DNA of 64,000 nucleotides from Planctomycetaceae bacterium (GCA_002726205.1 PBSL01000021.1:76830-140829), one strand, 5' to 3'. Shown: positions 1-8,983, counted from the stretch's first letter. Numbers and translations: made by a program. The notes: generated by a model from the sequence alone, not told the origin.

Positions 1-588
1 ACACCCCAGCCTTCCACCTACGTCCCCCCCACGGCCTCCGCTCCGTCGATCGCCTATCGACCGATCGTCCCCGCGCCGCCTCGTCTGCCGGCACCTCCGG
101 CACCCTCGACAGCTCCCTACCTCAACCAGCCCGTGCCACGTTACGCAATGCGACCGGCACCGGGCGCCGTTTATTCCCAACCCACCTACCAGGCGACTCC
201 ACCGGTGATCTACCAGCGTGAATCCGTCGTCAGCCAGATGCCGGTAACGACCTGGCGGACCCAGTGGGTCGACCAGGGTCAATATCGAATGGTATGGGTT
301 CCCCGCGTGGTGGCCCGTCAGGTGCCACAGACGACCTACCACCAGCAATTCGGTTATCGCATTGTTCCCTACCAGCGAATGACGCCCTCGACTGCCGCGT
401 CCAATGCCTCTGCGGGGCCTGCGTCGACGACCGGGGATCATCGATCGGCATCGACGGCGACCACCAACGGTCAAGTCCCAGACCCGCTGGAAGTTCAGCC
501 GGTGACGACACGCCGCCGCGTTGATGCACGATTGCGACCGACGACAGCCCAACGCGTCTGGCAGGTTCGAGGTCGACTGGGCCGCTAG
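1..588 (+). CDS. Proline-rich secreted-type hypothetical protein (5' end outside window)
   Basis: The frame is open from the first base and stops at 586-588, so this is the C-terminal ~195 residues of a larger protein. The first ~50 visible residues are dominated by Pro, Ala, Ser and Thr. They are followed by a Trp/Gln/Val-rich block (around VTTWRTQWVDQGQY and VWVPRVVARQVPQTTY) of a kind I associate with planctomycete surface or secreted proteins of unknown function. The last ~60 residues are Ser/Thr-rich and then basic. No catalytic motif is visible. It converges on the creatininase-family gene with 16 bases between stops. The signal peptide, if any, lies upstream of the window. No function is assigned. 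Confidence 0.7.
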   Translation, partial: TPQPSTYVPPTASAPSIAYRPIVPAPPRLPAPPAPSTAPYLNQPVPRYAMRPAPGAVYSQPTYQATPPVIYQRESVVSQMPVTTWRTQWVDQGQYRMVWVPRVVARQVPQTTYHQQFGYRIVPYQRMTPSTAASNASAGPASTTGDHRSASTATTNGQVPDPLEVQPVTTRRRVDARLRPTTAQRVWQVRGRLGR

Positions 589-604
589 CCGCGGACCAGC
601 GGGA

Positions 605-1324
605 TTAGTGGAACGCGGGGATCTCGGCCGTGCTGCCGCCATCGATCATCGCCTGAACGTGGGCTGCCACGTTGGTGATGGTGGCAGCGACCAGTGCCTC
701 GCCGTTCTCGGCTGTTGCCGACAGCGGTTCCTTATCCTCCTGGTCGTGCATCGCGTCCTCGCGGACGTTTTCCGGAAAAACTGCCAGGGCAAAGGCGGTT
801 TCGAATTCCTGGGCGTGTCCCGGCCAACGATCGGTTTCGAGAAACGGGCCAACCGTATCTGCGTCCAGAAAGTCCCAGTAGCTGTGGAACTGCAGGTTGC
901 ATTCCAGCCGTTGCTGGAACTGGCCCCAGGTCCCCTGGCAGGGAGCAACGTTGCCCCCGTGGCCGTTGAGTACCAGGATGTTCTCGAAACCGGCATGGTG
1001 CATGCTGCGGATCGTGTCAAACAAAACTCCCAACCAACTGCCCGGCAGTGCCGAGAGCGTGCCCTTGTGCCGCATGTGGTGTTCGCTGATCCCGATGTTC
1101 ATCGACGGGGCCACCAGTACCCGCGGATGCAACCGCCGGGCCACTTCGACCGCGACATGCATGCAACTGCGCCAATCGTGCTCCATCGCCAGGTGCTCGA
1201 GATGCTGTTCGGTGGCGGCCACCGGAATGATGCAGGCCTTCAACTCGCCGGCCTCCATCCGCTCGCGAAACTCCCGCCGCGTGTGTTTTCCCACCAGCAC
1301 CTGATCGTCTCTGACTTCGTTCAT
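605..1324 (-). CDS. Creatininase-family amidohydrolase
   Basis: A 239-residue cytoplasmic protein of the creatininase/creatinine amidohydrolase family, metal-dependent hydrolases that open cyclic amides or formamides. Family features visible are the early Glu/His cluster (ATEQHLEHLAMEHD), the NGHGGN motif in the middle, and the acidic EFETAFAL stretch late in the protein. I chose the ATG at 1324 because GGAGAA sits just upstream; an in-frame start at 1384 would add 20 residues with no family resemblance. Substrates differ widely in the family (creatinine, mycofactocin precursor, riboflavin-pathway formamides), and nothing nearby fixes this one. It lies downstream of the GNAT gene in the same direction, with 66 bases between them. 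Confidence 0.8.
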   Translation of the reverse strand: MNEVRDDQVLVGKHTRREFRERMEAGELKACIIPVAATEQHLEHLAMEHDWRSCMHVAVEVARRLHPRVLVAPSMNIGISEHHMRHKGTLSALPGSWLGVLFDTIRSMHHAGFENILVLNGHGGNVAPCQGTWGQFQQRLECNLQFHSYWDFLDADTVGPFLETDRWPGHAQEFETAFALAVFPENVREDAMHDQEDKEPLSATAENGEALVAATITNVAAHVQAMIDGGSTAEIPAFH

Positions 1325-1390
1325 TTCTCCAGCCTTCTCGATTTGGTTCCAGAATCGGCTTGTCCATTTCCGGGCACAGGACACCCGAAA

Positions 1391-1903
1391 TCACTCGGCA
1401 AACATCTCTTCCATCACCACGTAAGCAGTTCTCGACATTCCCATCGTCGCATAGGTCTGCTGGGCAATCCGGTTGTCCCGTTCGACGTAAAGCCGCAAGC
1501 CGACCACGGTTTCATCAGCTCGCGCCAGGGCGTCCAGGTGTTCATACATCGCACGAAATATACCCCGGCGACGAAAATCCGGTTCAACGTAAACACTTTG
1601 CAGCCACCATACCACGCCGTTGCGCCAATCACTCCACTCCCAGGTGTGCATCAACGAACCAACAACCCGGTCCCGGTGGCACGCCACGAGATAACGGCCC
1701 GGTGTGGGCTGTTGCCGATCCAGCGGATTTGCCTGCCCCGACCCATCGATGGTTCCCGACAGGACAGCCGCCACGCCGGGCTGCAGCAACGACAGGTCCA
1801 GACTCTTTCCCTCCGTCTCCTCGGCCAGCAACCGGTTGAACGTCACCAGCACATCCCTGTCGGCCGGCACGGCAAAACGAATGTCGATTCCTGTCTCTGA
1901 CAC
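1391..1903 (-). CDS. GNAT-family N-acetyltransferase
   Basis: A 170-residue acetyl-CoA-dependent acetyltransferase. The acetyl-CoA-binding motif A is seen as a beta strand (WWLQSVYVEPDFRRRGI) followed by the R-R-x-G loop and helix. The later AQQTYATMGM segment matches the usual C-terminal part, where a residue side chain is often described as (N/Q)xxxxxxY. The start is GTG at 1903, with GAGAGG five bases upstream. The open frame continues to 2002, but those extra residues are Arg-rich and look untranslated. The substrate is unknown; it could act on a protein, an antibiotic or a small amine. Confidence 0.75.
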   Translation of the reverse strand: MSETGIDIRFAVPADRDVLVTFNRLLAEETEGKSLDLSLLQPGVAAVLSGTIDGSGQANPLDRQQPTPGRYLVACHRDRVVGSLMHTWEWSDWRNGVVWWLQSVYVEPDFRRRGIFRAMYEHLDALARADETVVGLRLYVERDNRIAQQTYATMGMSRTAYVVMEEMFAE

Positions 1904-2308
1904 GAGTACCTCTCGGATCTCTGTCCACAGCGGTCGCTCTCGCAACGGCAACCTTCTTCTGCAACGACCCGGAACTCTTCTTTCCGAGTCTCTCCATGTC
2001 AAGATTCGACCGGCGTGCCGTCACAGCCCCCGTCTTTCACTCCCAATCCGGTCATTCGATTCGTAGCGATTCGGCACAGGATCGGGACTGGTCGGTCGCC
2101 GGGACACCGGAATGCTCTCCGAACCCGGATCAGCAGAATCAGCCGCAATCCGTGTTGGACAATCTGACGAAATTCAACACACCGCGGGAGACTTCCAGGC
2201 TGACAAACGGTGGCAGGAAAACCTCACCGGGAACAGCAGGATCGCATCATGACGGTCATCGGGGTTGGACCATCACCCAGTGGATTGACATCGATCGGAG
2301 AGACACCA
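1904..2308. other. Intergenic region between divergent GNAT and coiled-coil genes
   Basis: About 400 bases with no convincing gene. Open frames exist but have the codon pattern of noncoding GC-rich sequence. The region must hold the promoters of the two divergent genes. I see no clear -10/-35 pair, repeat or hairpin that I would defend. Confidence 0.5.
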
Positions 2309-3190
2309 GTGCAGGGTCAACACGAGAGCGGATTGTTCCAGGTCAATGACACGACAGTCGAGACCGCCACGGGATCCCGGACCGATCAGCAGGCCGTGAT
2401 CTCATCAGGCGCAAAGCCCACCTGGCTGATCGTCTGCGTGGTCATCGTGGCAGGGCTGGTTGGCATGCAGCTACTGGTCACCCAACCCCTGGGCCGACAG
2501 CTGCATCGCGTCGACCAGGATCTCGCGCGGGTCGAACGCGACGTGAGCGAACTGGTCGGAGCGCGCGATACGGCCTGGGAAAGCAGCGACTTGTTGCGGG
2601 GCCTGCAGGAGCAGTCCCGCCAACTCGAGGGTGCCCGCAACTCGCTGGCGACAATCCGGGAATTTCGTGAGCAGATCGCGAACGAGTCGGCCCGCATCGA
2701 AGCGGCTCAGGCCTCGTTGACGAAACTCTCGGGATTGCAGAACCAACTTATCGAAAGTGACGCGAACGCCGAGCAGGCGTTGTCGTCGCTGCATCGCCTG
2801 GTGCAGTTGCGCCAGTTGGCGACATCGGGAGCAGATGAAACCAATCTGGCAATCCTCGAGCTGACCCGTTTGCAGTCTCTGACAACCGACCTGGTTCTCT
2901 CCCACAAACATCTCGATCAACTCGTCACTCTTCGAGACGCGATTCTCGGCGGTGGCGACGAGGAAATCCGCACGGCCGCACGACCGATCCGCGAGCGGCG
3001 GGATGAGCAGATCCGGAGGGGAGAATCCGAAGAGTCTCGGCGGACTCGTGATAGCCAGCCAGGAGCAGTAGCCGATCGCGAAATCTCCGCCACGAAGCGG
3101 ACCGCGTCGGGAGCACCACTGTTTTCCGGGAAATACCGACTGGGACTGGATCGCATCGTGCCACCTCCGGCCGAGTCGATCACTCCCTGA
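2309..3190 (+). CDS. Inner-membrane-anchored coiled-coil protein, unknown function
   Basis: A 293-residue protein with one transmembrane helix at about residues 35-58 (WLIVCVVIVAGLVGMQLLV). This is followed by ~170 residues of Gln/Glu/Leu/Arg-rich heptad-like sequence predicted to be coiled coil, then a ~70-residue Arg/Ser-rich low-complexity tail. The topology would be a short N-terminus inside and the coiled coil in the periplasm. The start is GTG at 2309 with GGAGAG six bases upstream; an upstream ATG at 2249 is possible but lacks as good a site. It precedes the fatty-acid-type cluster, but the promoter at 3218 separates them. I recognise no family. Confidence 0.65.
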   Translation: MQGQHESGLFQVNDTTVETATGSRTDQQAVISSGAKPTWLIVCVVIVAGLVGMQLLVTQPLGRQLHRVDQDLARVERDVSELVGARDTAWESSDLLRGLQEQSRQLEGARNSLATIREFREQIANESARIEAAQASLTKLSGLQNQLIESDANAEQALSSLHRLVQLRQLATSGADETNLAILELTRLQSLTTDLVLSHKHLDQLVTLRDAILGGGDEEIRTAARPIRERRDEQIRRGESEESRRTRDSQPGAVADREISATKRTASGAPLFSGKYRLGLDRIVPPPAESITP

Positions 3191-3217
3191 TCCGTGCCCC
3201 GATGGCTTGGGAGGCTC

Positions 3218-3246
3218 TTGAGAAGCAGGGGCACGACCATTATACT
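3218..3246 (+). promoter_or_regulatory. Sigma70-like promoter for the fab-type cluster
   Basis: TTGAGA (3218-3223), a 17-base spacer and TATACT (3241-3246) match the sigma70 consensus well, in a genome where such matches are sparse. It lies 75 bases before the first FabZ-like gene, giving a leader of about 70 bases. Confidence 0.6.
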
Positions 3247-3321
3247 CTCCCGTTCTCAGCCCACTGGGTCCGCAACTGGCGGTAATGGACCGGGTCGCAC
3301 CTCGGCTCAACAGGAAACGGC

Positions 3322-3813
3322 ATGCGATTCGCGCTGGTGGACAGGATTGTTTCCCTGGAAAAGGGTCAGTCGATTGCGGCCGTGAAGAACCTCTCGTTGT
3401 CCGAAGAGTACCTGGCGGATCACTTTCCGGGTTTTCCCGTTCTGCCGGGTGTCTTGATGCTCGAAGCGATGGTGCAAACGGGCGCGTGGCTGATGCGTTG
3501 CACGGAAGATTTTCGTTACAGCACGGTCCTGCTCAAGCAGGCCCGGGCCCTGAAATTCAATAGTTTTGTTACACCGGGTCGCACCCTGTGCCTTTCGGCG
3601 ACCGTTCAGAAATCCGGTGACCGGGAATGGACCCTGAAGGCCCGGGGAAGCGTCGATGACGCTTCGGCCGTCTCGGCTCGTATCACCCTGGAACAATTCA
3701 ACCTCGCCGAACGCGATCCGTCGATGGCCGATTCCGACCAAAGGACGATTCAACACATGCGAGACCTGTTCGGCCAGGTCTGGCAGCCCACAGCAACCGC
3801 CGAAACCGACTGA
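3322..3813 (+). CDS. FabZ-like (3R)-hydroxyacyl-ACP dehydratase, copy 1
   Basis: A 163-residue hot-dog-fold dehydratase that removes water from 3-hydroxyacyl-ACP to give the trans-2-enoyl thioester. The catalytic pair is visible: His34 in HFPGFPVLPG and Glu48 in LMLEAMVQ, the FabZ arrangement. The C-terminal ~35 residues extend beyond the usual FabZ length of about 145-150. It is first in a run of five same-strand genes (dehydratase, FabG, ACP, dehydratase, FabF) with gaps of roughly 10-120 bases, which argues for one pathway. No fabD, fabH or fabI is present here, so it is probably a secondary or specialised acyl system rather than the housekeeping set. Confidence 0.85.
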   Translation: MRFALVDRIVSLEKGQSIAAVKNLSLSEEYLADHFPGFPVLPGVLMLEAMVQTGAWLMRCTEDFRYSTVLLKQARALKFNSFVTPGRTLCLSATVQKSGDREWTLKARGSVDDASAVSARITLEQFNLAERDPSMADSDQRTIQHMRDLFGQVWQPTATAETD

Positions 3814-3891
3814 CCGTCGCGGCGTTTCCACCCGGGACGGTCCGAGAAACAAGCCCGCTCCACGCCTGACAACCAAGGCAAATCAAAACCC

Positions 3892-4644
3892 ATGAAGTTG
3901 GCTGGAAAGACAGCACTGGTCACCGGAGGCAGCCGGGGCATCGGTCGTGCGATCGTCTGGGCCCTGGCCCAGGAAGGTGCGCGGGTCGCATTTGTCTATC
4001 GCTCCGATTCGGAGGCGGCCGAGCAACTGGTCAAGGATCTCGAGTTGGACCAGCGCGAGTCGATGGCGATCCAGGCCGACGTGTCCGAAGCCGATTCGGC
4101 CGAACGCGTCGTCCAACAGGTCCAGGAGGCCTGGGAACAGATCGACATCCTGGTCAACAACGCCGGGATCGTTCGCGACGGACTGCTGGCGACGATGGAC
4201 ACCGAGCAGTGGCAACAGGTGATCGACACCAACCTCGGCAGCGTCTACCACTTCAGCCGCGCCGTGACCCGACCGATGATGTCCCAGCGGCACGGTCGCA
4301 TCATCAACATCTCGAGCGTGGCTTCCCATTTCGGCAATCCCGGCCAGGCCAATTACGCGGCCAGCAAGGGAGGCATCGAAGGGATGACGCGCTGCCTGGC
4401 AGCCGAACTCGGTCGACGCGGGATCACCGTCAACGCCGTGGCGCCGGGTTTCATTGAAACCGACATGACCGAGGAAATCCGCAACGTGGCGGAAAAGGAA
4501 ATCATCAAGCACGTTTCGTGCCGACGATTGGGTCGACCCGAGGATATCGCCCACGCCACGGCCTTCCTGGCCAGTGACGAGGCGTCCTACATCACCGGGC
4601 ACGTACTGGTCATCGACGGTGGATTGACGCTGGGAGGACTGTAA
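3892..4644 (+). CDS. fabG: 3-oxoacyl-ACP reductase (FabG-type SDR)
   Basis: A 250-residue short-chain dehydrogenase/reductase that uses NADPH to reduce 3-oxoacyl-ACP. The cofactor loop is TGGSRGIG (residues 11-18), the structural motif is NNAG (89-92), and the catalytic residues are Ser142, Tyr155 and Lys159 in the S-x12-Y-x3-K pattern. The C-terminus (ITGHVLVIDGGLTLGG) is typical of FabG. It sits between the first dehydratase and the acyl carrier protein, consistent with a role in the same elongation cycle. Confidence 0.92.
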   Translation: MKLAGKTALVTGGSRGIGRAIVWALAQEGARVAFVYRSDSEAAEQLVKDLELDQRESMAIQADVSEADSAERVVQQVQEAWEQIDILVNNAGIVRDGLLATMDTEQWQQVIDTNLGSVYHFSRAVTRPMMSQRHGRIINISSVASHFGNPGQANYAASKGGIEGMTRCLAAELGRRGITVNAVAPGFIETDMTEEIRNVAEKEIIKHVSCRRLGRPEDIAHATAFLASDEASYITGHVLVIDGGLTLGGL

Positions 4645-4718
4645 GCTCGGAGCAAATCCGGGCGGCCCCGCTGGTGGGGCAAGATCATTACTTGAATCCG
4701 AGGCTGGGAGAGGACGGA

Positions 4719-5114
4719 ATGCCAACTCACGAAGAAATCCTTGGACAGGTCCAGGGCATCCTCGTCGAAGCACTGGGAGCCGACGAAGATGAAGTCACAC
4801 CGGGGGCGACGTTGGTCAGCGATCTCGGTGCCGAGTCAATCGACTTTCTCGACATCGTGTTTAACCTCGAGAAAGAATTCGACATCAAGATTCCCCGTGG
4901 CGAACTGTTTCCCGAGAACCTGGCGGCCGAGGGCGACGGACTGGCCGTCGACGGGGTGGTCACCGAGGAAGGGCTGACCAAGCTGCGGGAAAAGCTCCCG
5001 TTTGCCGACATCGAAGCCTTCGCCGCCGATCCCCAGGTCGCGAACATCCAGGACCTGTTCACCGTCGACATGCTGGTCAACTTCGTATCCGACAAACTGG
5101 GTAATGGCGAGTAA
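4719..5114 (+). CDS. Acyl carrier protein with an internal extension
   Basis: A 131-residue acyl carrier protein. The phosphopantetheine site is Ser40 in LGAESIDFLD, followed by the acidic helix II recognition segment. Ordinary ACP is ~77 residues. Here about 45 extra residues are inserted between helix II/III and the last helix, around positions 65-110 (LAVDGVVTEEGLTKL and FADIEAF). The start at ATG 4719 follows GAGAGGACGGA; an earlier in-frame start at 4674 is unlikely. Its place between FabG and the second dehydratase suggests that it carries the intermediates of this cluster. Confidence 0.88.
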   Translation: MPTHEEILGQVQGILVEALGADEDEVTPGATLVSDLGAESIDFLDIVFNLEKEFDIKIPRGELFPENLAAEGDGLAVDGVVTEEGLTKLREKLPFADIEAFAADPQVANIQDLFTVDMLVNFVSDKLGNGE

Positions 5115-5123
5115 CACGAGACC

Positions 5124-5618
5124 ATGCGTTGGATCTGGATCGATCGATTCGAGGAACTCCAGAAGGGATCTCATGCCCGCGCCATCAAGAATGTGACGTT
5201 GGCAGAAGATCACCTTCACGACCACTTTCCCGGATTCCCGGTGATGCCGGCGAGCCTGATGCTCGAGGGGATGGCGCAAACCGGGGGGATCCTGCTGGGT
5301 GATCTGCACGACTTCAAGCACATCGTGATTCTCGCCAAGGTACCCAAGGTCACCTTCCATAGCTGGGCCTGTCCCGGTGATACGCTGACCTACCTGGCAC
5401 GGTTGACCGACGAGCGGCCCGAAGGAGGCGCGGTCGAAGTAACGGCAACCGTCGGCGACCGGTTGGTGGCTGAAGCCGACATCGTCTTTGTGCACCTTGA
5501 TGAAAAAGACTCCCAACTCGGTGCCATCGACCAGAAGAACTTTGTCTTCTCGATGAACCTGATGGGTGTCATGGAAGTCGGCCGGGCCGGCACCGGCGAC
5601 GAATCCGACCCGTCATGA
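5124..5618 (+). CDS. FabZ-like hydroxyacyl-ACP dehydratase, copy 2
   Basis: A 164-residue hot-dog protein collinear with the copy at 3322, with His34 and Glu48 at identical positions. The glycine-valine of the HFPGxPxxPGV motif is replaced: the sequence reads HFPGFPVMPASLMLEG. It starts 10 bases after the ACP stop. Either it is a second dehydratase with altered chain preference, or the two copies form a heteromeric enzyme; the sequence alone cannot decide. Confidence 0.82.
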   Translation: MRWIWIDRFEELQKGSHARAIKNVTLAEDHLHDHFPGFPVMPASLMLEGMAQTGGILLGDLHDFKHIVILAKVPKVTFHSWACPGDTLTYLARLTDERPEGGAVEVTATVGDRLVAEADIVFVHLDEKDSQLGAIDQKNFVFSMNLMGVMEVGRAGTGDESDPS

Positions 5619-5741
5619 CCATCTGCCGCCACCTGACCACTTCTCCCAGTCACTGCCTTCAATTCGCCCACCCCGACGTGTTACACTCGTCACGTGACCG
5701 GAACGTGGGTCAATCCGTCACCCCCGCCTGAGACTTCCAGA

Positions 5742-7025
5742 ATGAGACGCCGCGTCGTCGTGACGGGCATCGGTTGTATTACACCCGTCGGCAATTCTGT
5801 CGACGAGTTGTGGGGGTCGTTGTGCCGTGGCGAGAACGGTGTCGGACCGATCACCCACTTCGATGCCACCAGCTTTCCCACCCGGTTTGCCGCGGAGGTG
5901 AAAGACTACGATGTCGGCACCTACATCGAAGATCCCGAACGTTTCGAGCACGCCAGTTCGAATATTCTCTTCGCGATCGGCGCAGCCAGCCAGGCGATGG
6001 CCGACAGCGGACTCGCGGACGGGGATTTCGATCCTCCACGGTTCGGCATCTACCTGGGGGCCGGAGAGGGTGGACAGGACTTCCAGCGGTACATGTCGCT
6101 GATCGCCCGATCCCAGACCGACGGTGAGGTCGACATCGAGGCGTTTGTGCGGGGAGGACTCGAATCGCTGATCCCGCAAATGGAGCTCGAACTGGAACCC
6201 AACCGCCCCGCCGGTCACCTTGCCAGCCTCTTCAATGCCCAGGGTCCCAACATGAATTGCCTGACCGCCTGTGCCGCTTCGAGCCAGGCGATCGGAGAGG
6301 CCAGTGAACTGGTGCGGCGCGGGGATGTCGACATCATGCTCAGTGGTGGCACGCACAGCATGATCCATCCCTTCGGCGTTACCGGCTTCAGCCTGCTGAC
6401 GGCATTGTCGACCAGCAACGAGGATCCCGAGCACGCCAGCCGACCATTTGATCTCAATCGCGACGGGTTCGTCCTGGGCGAGGGTTCCGGCATGCTCGTC
6501 CTGGAAGAACTCGAACACGCCCTCAGACGTGGCGCGAGGATCCACGGCGAAGTGGTCGGATACGGCTCGACCGCCGACGCCTACCGGATCACCGACATTC
6601 ACCCCGAGGGCCGCGGCGCGACGGCATGCATTGAAATGGCCCTGAAAGATGCCGGAATCAACCGTGATGAGCTGCAGTACGTCAACGCCCACGGCACCAG
6701 TACCAAGGTCAACGATCGGGTCGAGACCATGGCGATTCGCCGCTCACTGGAATCAGCTGCTGAAAAAACGCCCGTGTCGAGCATCAAGAGCATGATGGGG
6801 CACCTGATCGCTGCTGCCGGCAGTGTCGAGGCGATTGCCTGTCTGCTGGCAATTCGTGATAATGTGCTTCCACCGACACGGAACTACGAAACCCCCGATC
6901 CGGAATGTGATCTGGATTATATCCCCAACGAGGCGCGGGAGGCCCAGGTCACCCGCACGCTGTCGAATAGTTTCGGATTCGGTGGACAGAACATCTCACT
7001 GGTCTTTTCGGAGTATACTGGCTGA
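5742..7025 (+). CDS. fabF: 3-oxoacyl-ACP synthase II-type ketosynthase (FabF)
   Basis: A 427-residue condensing enzyme. The nucleophile is Cys177 (LTACAAS). The two histidines of the KAS II triad are His317 (VNAHGTST) and His354 (MMGHLIAAAGS), and the Gly-rich SFGFGGQN loop is near the C-terminus. I chose the ATG at 5742 giving MRRRVVVTGIG, the usual FabF beginning; an in-frame GTG at 5694 would add 16 unrelated residues. It is separated from copy 2 of the dehydratase by ~120 bases, where a weak -10-like TACACT lies at 5682. It provides elongation but not priming. Confidence 0.92.
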   Translation: MRRRVVVTGIGCITPVGNSVDELWGSLCRGENGVGPITHFDATSFPTRFAAEVKDYDVGTYIEDPERFEHASSNILFAIGAASQAMADSGLADGDFDPPRFGIYLGAGEGGQDFQRYMSLIARSQTDGEVDIEAFVRGGLESLIPQMELELEPNRPAGHLASLFNAQGPNMNCLTACAASSQAIGEASELVRRGDVDIMLSGGTHSMIHPFGVTGFSLLTALSTSNEDPEHASRPFDLNRDGFVLGEGSGMLVLEELEHALRRGARIHGEVVGYGSTADAYRITDIHPEGRGATACIEMALKDAGINRDELQYVNAHGTSTKVNDRVETMAIRRSLESAAEKTPVSSIKSMMGHLIAAAGSVEAIACLLAIRDNVLPPTRNYETPDPECDLDYIPNEAREAQVTRTLSNSFGFGGQNISLVFSEYTG

Positions 7026-7095
7026 GTGGCTCAGGCTGGGAAACCGAGCCACTCGTGCCATCTTGAACAAAACAGGACCGCTGCCCTCCGGGAAG

Positions 7096-8130
7096 ATGAC
7101 CGGAACACGGTTCTCGCGTTGGAGCAATCTCGTGGTGTGGGTAATCATTGGATCGATCGTTCTCGGTCTGGTCGTTCTCGACCTGATCGCGCTGGGCCTG
7201 ATCATCCGGGTCGTGGTGCCCTGGTTCGAAAAAGGTCCTCCGTTCAACGTCGAAGCGTCCCCGCTGGATCCGCGGGCCGAGCAGATCGAAATTTCCACGC
7301 CGGACGGCCTGACCCTCCGCGGCGGATATTACCATCACCTCGATCGTACCCCCCGGGGCGTGATCGTCTTCTGCCACGAGTTCACCGGATCACACTGGTC
7401 GGCGATGTCCTATTGCCAGGGTCTCTGGGATGCCGGGTTCGACCTGCTGGCCTTCGACTTCCGCAACCACGGCGAAAGTGATTTCCAGCCCGGATTCGAA
7501 CCACTGCACTGGCTGACCGAGTGCGAGATCACCGATGCCCTGGCAGCGATCGAGTACGCCGCGGAACGTCCGGAACTGGCCGGCTTGCCGATCGGAATCT
7601 ACGGTGTCAGCCGGGGCGGCGGGGCGGCGTTGGTAGCAGCAGCACGCAATGCGGCGGTCGAAGCCGTCACCAGTGACGGGGGCTACGGCACCAACGTCCT
7701 GATGCAGCATCACACGCCACGCTGGGCCACGCTGGTTGTACCCGCCTGGCTCTACCGCATGATCCCCTGGTGGCACACGCTCCTTAGCCTGACGTTGATT
7801 CGTTTCTGGAGTCAGCGACGGCGAGGAGTCCAGTACGCCAACGTCGAACGCTGGCTCCCGCGATTGAGGTCCCGCGATGTACTGCTCATCTCCGGCGGAC
7901 GTGACAACTATGTCATGCCCGAGGTGACCTGGAAACTCCGCGAGCTCATTGGCGGACTGTGCAGCGAACCGTGGATCGTGCCGCAGGCCAAGCACAACTG
8001 CGCCAGATCGATGAATCCGACCGAATACGATCAGCGGCTTGTCGCCTTCTTTTCCGGCATGCCCGGGGCCGAGGAAGTGGTCCGCGAGATCGTCAACTTC
8101 GAAGAGCCCGCACCGGCCATTGTCGATTGA
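7096..8130 (+). CDS. Membrane-anchored alpha/beta hydrolase
   Basis: A 344-residue protein with an N-terminal transmembrane helix (about residues 12-41), then an alpha/beta hydrolase domain. The oxyanion/HG region is FCHEFTGSH, the nucleophile elbow is GVSRGGG with Ser172, the acid is probably the Asp in GGRDNY, and the base is the His in AKHN. These put it in the esterase/lipase-like serine hydrolases. It begins 70 bases after FabF and may be cotranscribed, so an acyl ester or thioester substrate is a reasonable guess but not shown. The ribosome site before ATG 7096 is poor, so an upstream non-ATG start is possible. Confidence 0.75.
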   Translation: MTGTRFSRWSNLVVWVIIGSIVLGLVVLDLIALGLIIRVVVPWFEKGPPFNVEASPLDPRAEQIEISTPDGLTLRGGYYHHLDRTPRGVIVFCHEFTGSHWSAMSYCQGLWDAGFDLLAFDFRNHGESDFQPGFEPLHWLTECEITDALAAIEYAAERPELAGLPIGIYGVSRGGGAALVAAARNAAVEAVTSDGGYGTNVLMQHHTPRWATLVVPAWLYRMIPWWHTLLSLTLIRFWSQRRRGVQYANVERWLPRLRSRDVLLISGGRDNYVMPEVTWKLRELIGGLCSEPWIVPQAKHNCARSMNPTEYDQRLVAFFSGMPGAEEVVREIVNFEEPAPAIVD

Positions 8131-8188
8131 TCGTATCATCGCCTTGGCATCCAGCTCAGCGGGCAAACGTTGTCGATACCGGCGGTTC

Positions 8189-8216
8189 TTGACGGTTCGA
8201 ATCGCCCCGTGATACG
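8189..8216 (+). promoter_or_regulatory. Possible promoter of the FHA gene
   Basis: TTGACG (8189-8194), a 16-base spacer and GATACG (8211-8216). The -35 is strong and the -10 weak. It lies 32 bases before the FHA start codon. Confidence 0.4.
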
Positions 8217-8248
8217 GTGCAGTCACAAGGGCGAAGGAGAAGCCGCCG

Positions 8249-8983
8249 ATGGCCGAGATCACGATCCAGATCGTTGAAGGGCTCGAACGAGGCCGCACCT
8301 ACGAACGTCTCGACACCCCGGTAACGATCGGTCGTGAGGAAGACAATTCGATCCAGCTCAATGACGAGCGGGTCAGCCGATTCCACTCGAAGATCCAGGA
8401 TGACAGTGGTCATGTCATCCTCACCGATCTCGACAGCACCAATGGAACCCGGGTCAACGGGCGACCTGTGCAACTGCGAGTCCTGCAACCCGGCGACCAA
8501 CTCTCCATCGGTCGCTGTTTGCTGATCTTTGGCAGCCCCGAGGAAATCACCGCACGCCTGGAAGACGACGGGCTGATCAGCCAGCAAGCCACCACCCCGG
8601 TGATCGGCCTGGCTGCCGATGCAACACTGAACCTCGTGCCCGAACAGTCCCAGGCAAGTTCCTTCGACGACCAGGAACTGATCAACCTCTTCCCGGGCGG
8701 CCCCCCGCAACTCCCCGAGACTCTCACCGGCCTGCAACAGGCCCAGCTCTCCGACCTCATCTCCTTTGCCCACGACCGTATCGCGTCGATCCTGAGTGCC
8801 GCCCGGTCCTCTGAACCGACCGATCAGGAAGCAATCGAAGCTGGCACCTCGCCCGGCGGAGACGACGCGGCAATGGTAGTCCGCAACGATGTCTGGCAGA
8901 GACTGCTTGAACTGGAAATGCAGTTGGCCGTCTACCTGCGATCGATTGCCGAGCCGGACCAGGCCCGCAGTCCGGCTGACTGA
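8249..8983 (+). CDS. FHA-domain protein
   Basis: A 244-residue cytoplasmic protein. Residues ~1-100 form a forkhead-associated domain that binds phosphothreonine peptides, with the diagnostic GRE, VSRFHSKI and DSTNGTRVNG motifs. The remaining ~140 residues are Gln/Glu/Ser-rich with a likely helical C-terminal segment (VWQRLLELEMQLAVYL) and no recognised domain. AAGGAG lies upstream of ATG 8249. No kinase or phosphatase gene is adjacent, so its partner is unknown. Confidence 0.85.
   Translation: MAEITIQIVEGLERGRTYERLDTPVTIGREEDNSIQLNDERVSRFHSKIQDDSGHVILTDLDSTNGTRVNGRPVQLRVLQPGDQLSIGRCLLIFGSPEEITARLEDDGLISQQATTPVIGLAADATLNLVPEQSQASSFDDQELINLFPGGPPQLPETLTGLQQAQLSDLISFAHDRIASILSAARSSEPTDQEAIEAGTSPGGDDAAMVVRNDVWQRLLELEMQLAVYLRSIAEPDQARSPAD

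Noticed and set aside
521-1900. Long plus-strand open frame (459 codons)
   Set aside because: It lies opposite the creatininase-family and GNAT genes, both of which show clear family motifs; the plus-strand translation is Arg/His/Pro-rich without any motif. It is a GC-driven antisense artefact.
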